The notes below the pieces were generated by a model. It made no database searches. It was not told the origin of the DNA and was given only the letters and a program-made list of their open reading frames with translations. This document shows, piece by piece, positions 7,455 to 10,087 of a DNA stretch of 10,087 nucleotides (positions are counted from its first letter, which is position 1; every line of letters starts with the position of its first letter). Origin of the DNA: Planctomycetota bacterium (GTDB lineage: Bacteria > Planctomycetota > UBA1135 > GCA-002686595); contig JAKVCE010000050.1 in NCBI GenBank assembly GCA_022447405.1, forward strand, positions 1 through 10,087, written 5' to 3'. A program made the translations under genes and the position numbers.

Positions 7455-8170
7455 CGGCGACGGACGAAGGCGGGGTCGATCGCGCGCGCGCCGAGCTCCT
7501 CTGCGAGCTCGCGCTCGCTCGAGCTGGGAACCCCGGGGGAGAGCTTGATGCCGGCCGTGGAACGCATCGCACCCGTGATGGCGCGCGCGACCTCGCCCGG
7601 ATCCTCCACCCCCTCGAGCGTGGCGATCTCCGTGTCGTACTTTGATGGGCCTAGCTTGATCGAGCCGTGGTGCAGGACGCGCCCGCGCCTGCGACGCTGC
7701 GCCGAGCCCACCCCCTTCCGCTCGCCCCAGGCGAGGTCCATGGCGGTCGAGTGATGGAAGCACATCCCGGTGTCTTCGACGTCAGAGCGGAGCCCGTCTG
7801 CCCCTCTCAAGCTGGCCTCGCAGCCGAGCTCGGTGAGCGCCACCTGAACGACCTCGTGGACCCGCTCATAAGATCGCGAGACGGGCCCCGCGAAGAGGGG
7901 ATGGTCGAGGCTCGTGGTGAGCGAGAAGGTCAGCTCGTTCGTGTGATGGATCGCGCCCCCGCCCGTGATCCTGCGCACGACGACGAAGGCGTCCGAGGTC
8001 GCGGGGACGTCCTCATAGCGCTGGAAGTACCCGAGGCTGAGGGCCGCGGGGGTCCATGTGTAGAAGCGGAGCGTCGGCGGCGCGTCGCTGTCCTCGAGGA
8101 GCGCCCCGTCGCTCTTCGTAAGCTGACGCGTCGAGGAGGCTCGCGCCGTCGCCCTTGCCGACCTTGACAC
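7451..8170 (-). CDS. LipM/LplA-family octanoyl- or lipoyl-protein transferase, N-terminus missing, overlaps gcvH
   Basis: This is a BPL_LplA_LipB-fold enzyme that attaches octanoate or lipoate to carrier lysines. Counted from GTG 8170, LRFYTW (34-39), ALSLGYFQ (43-50), RRITGGGAIHH (66-76) and ELTFSL (79-84) are followed by RKGVGSAQRR (151-160) with Lys152 and LHHGSIKL (166-173). Cys137 in GMCF sits where B. subtilis LipM has its catalytic cysteine, which favours an octanoyltransferase. Because LipM loads GcvH, adjacency to gcvH fits. The C-terminal accessory domain of E. coli LplA is absent. The start is abnormal: homology begins only near residues 17-24, the usual first strand is missing, GTG 8170 is the only start after an in-frame TGA (8176-8174), and it has no ribosome-binding site. 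Residues 1-19 are essentially gcvH read in another frame. Expression may need a frameshift from gcvH, or the sequence may hold an indel. Confidence 0.8.
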   Translation of the reverse strand: MSRSARATARASSTRQLTKSDGALLEDSDAPPTLRFYTWTPAALSLGYFQRYEDVPATSDAFVVVRRITGGGAIHHTNELTFSLTTSLDHPLFAGPVSRSYERVHEVVQVALTELGCEASLRGADGLRSDVEDTGMCFHHSTAMDLAWGERKGVGSAQRRRRGRVLHHGSIKLGPSKYDTEIATLEGVEDPGEVARAITGAMRSTAGIKLSPGVPSSSERELAEELGARAIDPAFVRRR

Positions 8171-8486
8171 GGATCAACCAGCCGCGATCCCACGGGTCAT
8201 CGGAGAGGATCTCCAGGTGGTCTTCGATGTCAGGGTTCACCTCGACGATCTCACCCGCGACGGGCGAGTTGAGGTCGCTCACGGCCTTGACGGACTCGAT
8301 CTCGCCGAAGGTCTCGCCGGCTTCGACGACGCGGCCGAGCTCCGGGAGGTCGCAGTAGACGAGGTCTCCCTCGTTCCCGCTGCAGAGCTCGTCGACGGCG
8401 AAGTCAGTGATGCCGATGGTCGCGGTCTCTTCTTCGATCTTGACCCACTCGTGAGAGGGGAGGTATTGGCGATCGTCGGGGCGCAT
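8013..8486 (-). CDS. gcvH: glycine cleavage system H protein, with abnormal C-terminal run-on
   Basis: GcvH carries the lipoyl arm that shuttles the aminomethyl group between GcvP, GcvT and GcvL. The family signature GEIESVKAVSDLNSPVAGEI (61-80) contains the lipoyl-attachment Lys67. SHEWVKIEEE (11-20), IGITDFAVDEL (24-34), the acidic DIEDHLEILSDDPWDRGWLI (86-105) and LLDASAYEE (117-125) follow the family pattern. GcvH normally ends near here, at about 125-130 residues. This frame instead continues to 157 residues with an Arg/Pro-rich tail that is the downstream transferase gene read one frame off. The last 158 bp overlap that gene. The ATG at 8486 has a good Shine-Dalgarno site, AAGGAA (8498-8493), 6 nt upstream. 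It is the second gene of the riboswitch-led operon, 51 bp after gcvT. Confidence 0.93.
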   Translation of the reverse strand: MRPDDRQYLPSHEWVKIEEETATIGITDFAVDELCSGNEGDLVYCDLPELGRVVEAGETFGEIESVKAVSDLNSPVAGEIVEVNPDIEDHLEILSDDPWDRGWLIRVKVGKGDGASLLDASAYEERRGAPRGQRRAADAPLLHMDPRGPQPRVLPAL

Positions 8487-8537
8487 GTTCAGTTCCTTGG
8501 GGTCTAGCGGTTCTTGCGTGTGGAGTGTGCGGACGCC

Positions 8538-9644
8538 TCAGCCCTTCTTGGGCTTTCGCGTCCTCGAATAGAAGGGGAGGGGATGGACCTGGATCGGAGC
8601 GGGCTTGCCGCGGAGGTCCATCGCTAGCTCGGTCCCGGGTGCCGAGAACTCTCGCTCGACGTAGGCGGTCCCGATGTTCGTTCCGAGGGTAGGGGAGATC
8701 GAGCCCGAGCGGATCTCTCCGACTTGGACTCCGTCGGCGAGGACGGGGTAACCCATGCGCGGGGGGCGCTTGCCCTCCGCGGTGACCCCGACGAGGGTTC
8801 GCGTGCCAGCCTCTCCGAGCTCCTTCAGGGCGTCCCGTCCGACCCAGTCGCCCTTCTCCTCGGCGAAGGAGATGGCGAAGTCGAGGCCAGCCTCGAGGGC
8901 GTGGTGTGTCGGGCTGAGCTCGTGCCCGTAGAGCGCCATCCCAGCCTCAAGGCGCAGCGTGTCTCTCGCGCCAAGCCCGATGGGCTGCAGGCCGCGTGAG
9001 CCGCCGAGCTCTAGGAGGGCGCTCCAGACGTCTACCCCGTCCTCTTCACGCAGGTAGATCTCGAAGCCGTCTTCGCCGGTGTAACCGGTCCGCGACAGGA
9101 GGGTGTTGGGGATCGAGCAGACCGTCGCGCGTCCGAAGCGGTAGTAGCCGATCCCGCTGAGGTCGGAGTCGCACGCAGACTGCACGATGTCGAGGGCCTC
9201 AGGCCCCTGCACCGCGATCATCGTCGTGCGGTCTGTGCGATCGTCGATCGTGACGTCGAAGCCCTCTGCGTGCTCGCGGATGAAGGCGAGGTCGGCATCG
9301 GTGTTCGAGGCGTTGACGACGAGCCGGATGTACTCGGGGTCGACATAGACCAAGAGGTCATCGATCGGGTAACCGTCCGCGCCACAGAAGAGGGAGTAGC
9401 GGATCGCGCCGTTCGGGATGCGCGCGACGAAGTTGGACGTGATGGAGTCCAGGAAGCGCACCCTGTCAGGCCCGAAGACGCGCACGCGCCCCATGTGGCC
9501 GAGGTCGAAGATCCCTGCGCGCTCACGGACACACTTGACCTCCTCAAGGATGGGGCCGTACTGCACGGGCATGTGCCAGCCGCCAAACTCAACGAGGCGC
9601 GCGCCGAGCGCGGCGTGAGTGTCGTGTAGAGGTGTCTGCTTCAT
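8538..9644 (-). CDS. gcvT: glycine cleavage system aminomethyltransferase (T protein)
   Basis: GcvT transfers the one-carbon unit from aminomethyl-lipoyl-GcvH to tetrahydrofolate, releasing ammonia. From the ATG at 9644 the protein has 368 residues, normal for the family. It begins MKQTPLHDTHAALGARLVEF, as GcvT proteins do, followed by GGWHMPVQY (21-29), FDLGHMG (46-52), GYPIDDLLVY (91-100) with the conserved Asp96 near the folate/active site, LVVNASN (108-114), RTGYTGEDGFEIYL (185-198), LGARDTLRLEAGMALYGHEL (224-243) and MGYPVL (297-302). The frame is open upstream to 9893, but that stretch is riboswitch leader RNA, so the ATG at 9644 is the true start. The ribosome-binding site is weak (GGA about 6 nt upstream). 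It is the first gene of gcvT-gcvH-lipM/lplA. Confidence 0.96.
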   Translation of the reverse strand: MKQTPLHDTHAALGARLVEFGGWHMPVQYGPILEEVKCVRERAGIFDLGHMGRVRVFGPDRVRFLDSITSNFVARIPNGAIRYSLFCGADGYPIDDLLVYVDPEYIRLVVNASNTDADLAFIREHAEGFDVTIDDRTDRTTMIAVQGPEALDIVQSACDSDLSGIGYYRFGRATVCSIPNTLLSRTGYTGEDGFEIYLREEDGVDVWSALLELGGSRGLQPIGLGARDTLRLEAGMALYGHELSPTHHALEAGLDFAISFAEEKGDWVGRDALKELGEAGTRTLVGVTAEGKRPPRMGYPVLADGVQVGEIRSGSISPTLGTNIGTAYVEREFSAPGTELAMDLRGKPAPIQVHPLPFYSRTRKPKKG

Positions 9645-9659
9645 GGGTGTCCAGCGCAA

Positions 9660-9703
9660 CGAACAGGGGCGCAACGGAGGTGTCTCCGGTGCGCCCCTGT
9701 TCG
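9660..9703 (-). promoter_or_regulatory. long perfect-arm hairpin between the glycine aptamer and gcvT (candidate expression platform)
   Basis: The arms CGAACAGGGGCGCA (9660-9673) and TGCGCCCCTGTTCG (9690-9703) pair perfectly over 14 bp. After one mismatch (9674/9689), CGGAG (9675-9679) pairs with CTCCG (9684-9688) around a 4-nt loop. The stem ends 15 nt before the gcvT ATG. On the mRNA it is followed by TTGCGCTGG, not a T-run, so a standard intrinsic terminator is not evident. It probably belongs to the riboswitch expression platform, either as an atypical terminator or by controlling access to the start. Confidence 0.6.
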
Positions 9704-9718
9704 ATGGCCCCTCGAGGG

Positions 9719-9741
9719 GGTCGTCCAGGCGGCCTCCGACC
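9719..9741 (-). promoter_or_regulatory. stem-loop just 3' of the glycine aptamer (possible ghost-aptamer stem)
   Basis: GGTCG (9719-9723) and CGACC (9737-9741) form a 5-bp stem with a 13-nt loop. It begins about 14 nt after the conserved CTCTCAGGC of the aptamer. Singlet glycine riboswitches are known to carry a small ghost-aptamer helix next to the aptamer, and this position fits the 3' type. A second stem, CCCCTCGAGGGG (palindrome near 9708-9719), lies next to it and may compete. Confidence 0.35.
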
Positions 9742-9749
9742 ACGAGTCC

Positions 9750-9850
9750 TGGGTGCCTGAGAGATTCGCTGGGGTTGACCAGCTTGCCCCTTCGGCGTCC
9801 GCAGCGCTCGCCCCGCTCTGGGGCGCCCGCTGCGAAGCTCTCCTCTAGGT
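9750..9850 (-). promoter_or_regulatory. glycine riboswitch, single aptamer, controlling gcvT-gcvH-lipM/lplA
   Basis: On the minus strand the conserved glycine-aptamer elements occur in order: AGAGGAGAG (9846-9838, 5' side of P1), a central GC-rich arm, GCCGAAGGGGCAAG (9796-9783, matching the CCGAAGGGGCAA core), and GAATCTCTCAGGC followed by ACCCAGGAC (9767-9755 onward). The sequence GAGAG pairs with CTCTC to close P1. No second CCGAAGGGGCAA core is present on either side, so it is a singlet. It lies about 105 nt upstream of the gcvT ATG, the expected place. Glycine riboswitches upstream of gcvT normally turn expression on when glycine is high. Confidence 0.92.
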
Positions 9851-9864
9851 CGCCGCGAGGGAGG

Positions 9865-9893
9865 ATCCTAGTGGATCGGCCGGCGCGGGCCAA
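9865..9893 (-). promoter_or_regulatory. candidate promoter for the riboswitch-gcv transcript
   Basis: On the minus strand TTGGCC (9893-9888) and TAGGAT (9870-9865) are separated by exactly 17 nt, each matching 4 of 6 sigma70 positions. A start site near 9858 would begin the RNA about 10-15 nt before aptamer helix P1. The match itself is modest, but the position makes it credible. Confidence 0.45.
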
Positions 9894-9981
9894 GTCCGAG
9901 TCCCCTCCGACCTCCTCCCAATCTGGGGGGTAGGCTTGGTTTGGATCCCCCTAGACACAGGAGAACACCACCGCAAAGAAC

Positions 9982-10087
9982 ATGAGGCCGATCCAAAGAA
10001 CCAAACCCCTGAGGGCCCTCTGGGCCTCCCTAGCTATCACCTCCGTCGCCGCCGTGGGGGCGGCGCAGCACGTGGTAGACCCCTTCG
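9982..10087 (+). CDS. N-terminus of a secreted protein of unknown function (runs off window)
   Basis: An ATG at 9982 opens a frame that stays open to the window end (35 codons seen). The product begins MRPIQRTKPLRALW, a basic n-region, followed by a hydrophobic stretch ASLAITSVAAVGAA (15-28), then QHVVDPF. This is a convincing Sec signal peptide with likely cleavage near VGAA/Q, so the protein is probably periplasmic or secreted. AGGAGA (9959-9964) lies 17 nt upstream, farther than ideal for a ribosome-binding site. The gene is divergent from the glycine riboswitch transcript. I could not place a convincing promoter in the space between (about 9894-9981). Too little is visible to name a family. 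Confidence 0.6.
   Translation, partial: MRPIQRTKPLRALWASLAITSVAAVGAAQHVVDPF

Noticed and set aside
8013..8170. Programmed +1 frameshift signal of the prfB type at the gcvH end
   Set aside because: No CTT-TGA-like slippery sequence or in-frame stop is present at the junction, so a programmed shift of that known kind is not supported. The fusion idea is kept only as an open question.
9644..9750. Second (tandem) glycine aptamer
   Set aside because: No second CCGAAGGGGCAA core or GAGAG/CTCTC closing pair is present between the first aptamer and gcvT, nor upstream of the first aptamer.
9645..9893. N-terminal extension of gcvT to 9893 (451 residues)
   Set aside because: This stretch is the glycine aptamer and hairpin leader. 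GcvT homology begins exactly at the ATG at 9644.

Overview
The window looks like high-GC bacterial chromosome (by eye roughly 60-65% GC) carrying mostly housekeeping genes. Two proteins have N-terminal signal peptides, and there is an HD-GYP response regulator and a formylglycine-generating-enzyme (FGE)-like secreted protein. That mix is common in environmental Gram-negative lineages such as Planctomycetota or Myxococcota, but nothing here fixes the phylum. No mobile element, CRISPR array, tRNA or rRNA was seen.

Layout, left to right. (1) 1-3395, plus strand: the 3' part of an RmlD-like dTDP-4-dehydrorhamnose reductase, then valS. A 16-codon reading frame with a strong Shine-Dalgarno sequence lies between them, and its stop overlaps the likely valS ATG. 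(2) 3411-6377, minus strand: a two-domain response regulator (REC plus HD-GYP, probable cyclic-di-GMP phosphodiesterase), then downstream a secreted FGE-fold protein with one of the two catalytic cysteine positions changed. (3) 6459-7454, plus strand: an RluA-family rRNA pseudouridine synthase, divergent from the response regulator. (4) 7451-9893, minus strand: a promoter, a single-aptamer glycine riboswitch, and gcvT-gcvH-lipM/lplA. (5) 9982 to the end, plus strand: the start of a secreted protein.

The glycine-cleavage block is the most coherent and most interesting part. Glycine sensed by the leader should control GcvT (aminomethyltransferase), GcvH (the lipoyl carrier) and a LipM/LplA-family enzyme that probably loads the octanoyl or lipoyl group onto GcvH. 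The reading frames of gcvH and the loading enzyme overlap by 158 bp. Neither frame has its normal boundary: gcvH has no stop at its family end, and the transferase has lost its usual N-terminus and has no ribosome-binding site. The two are one frame step apart, so they look like a frameshifted carrier-enzyme fusion, a real long overlap, or an indel in the sequence. gcvP is not in the window. The lipM and rluA-family stop codons share one CTAG palindrome.
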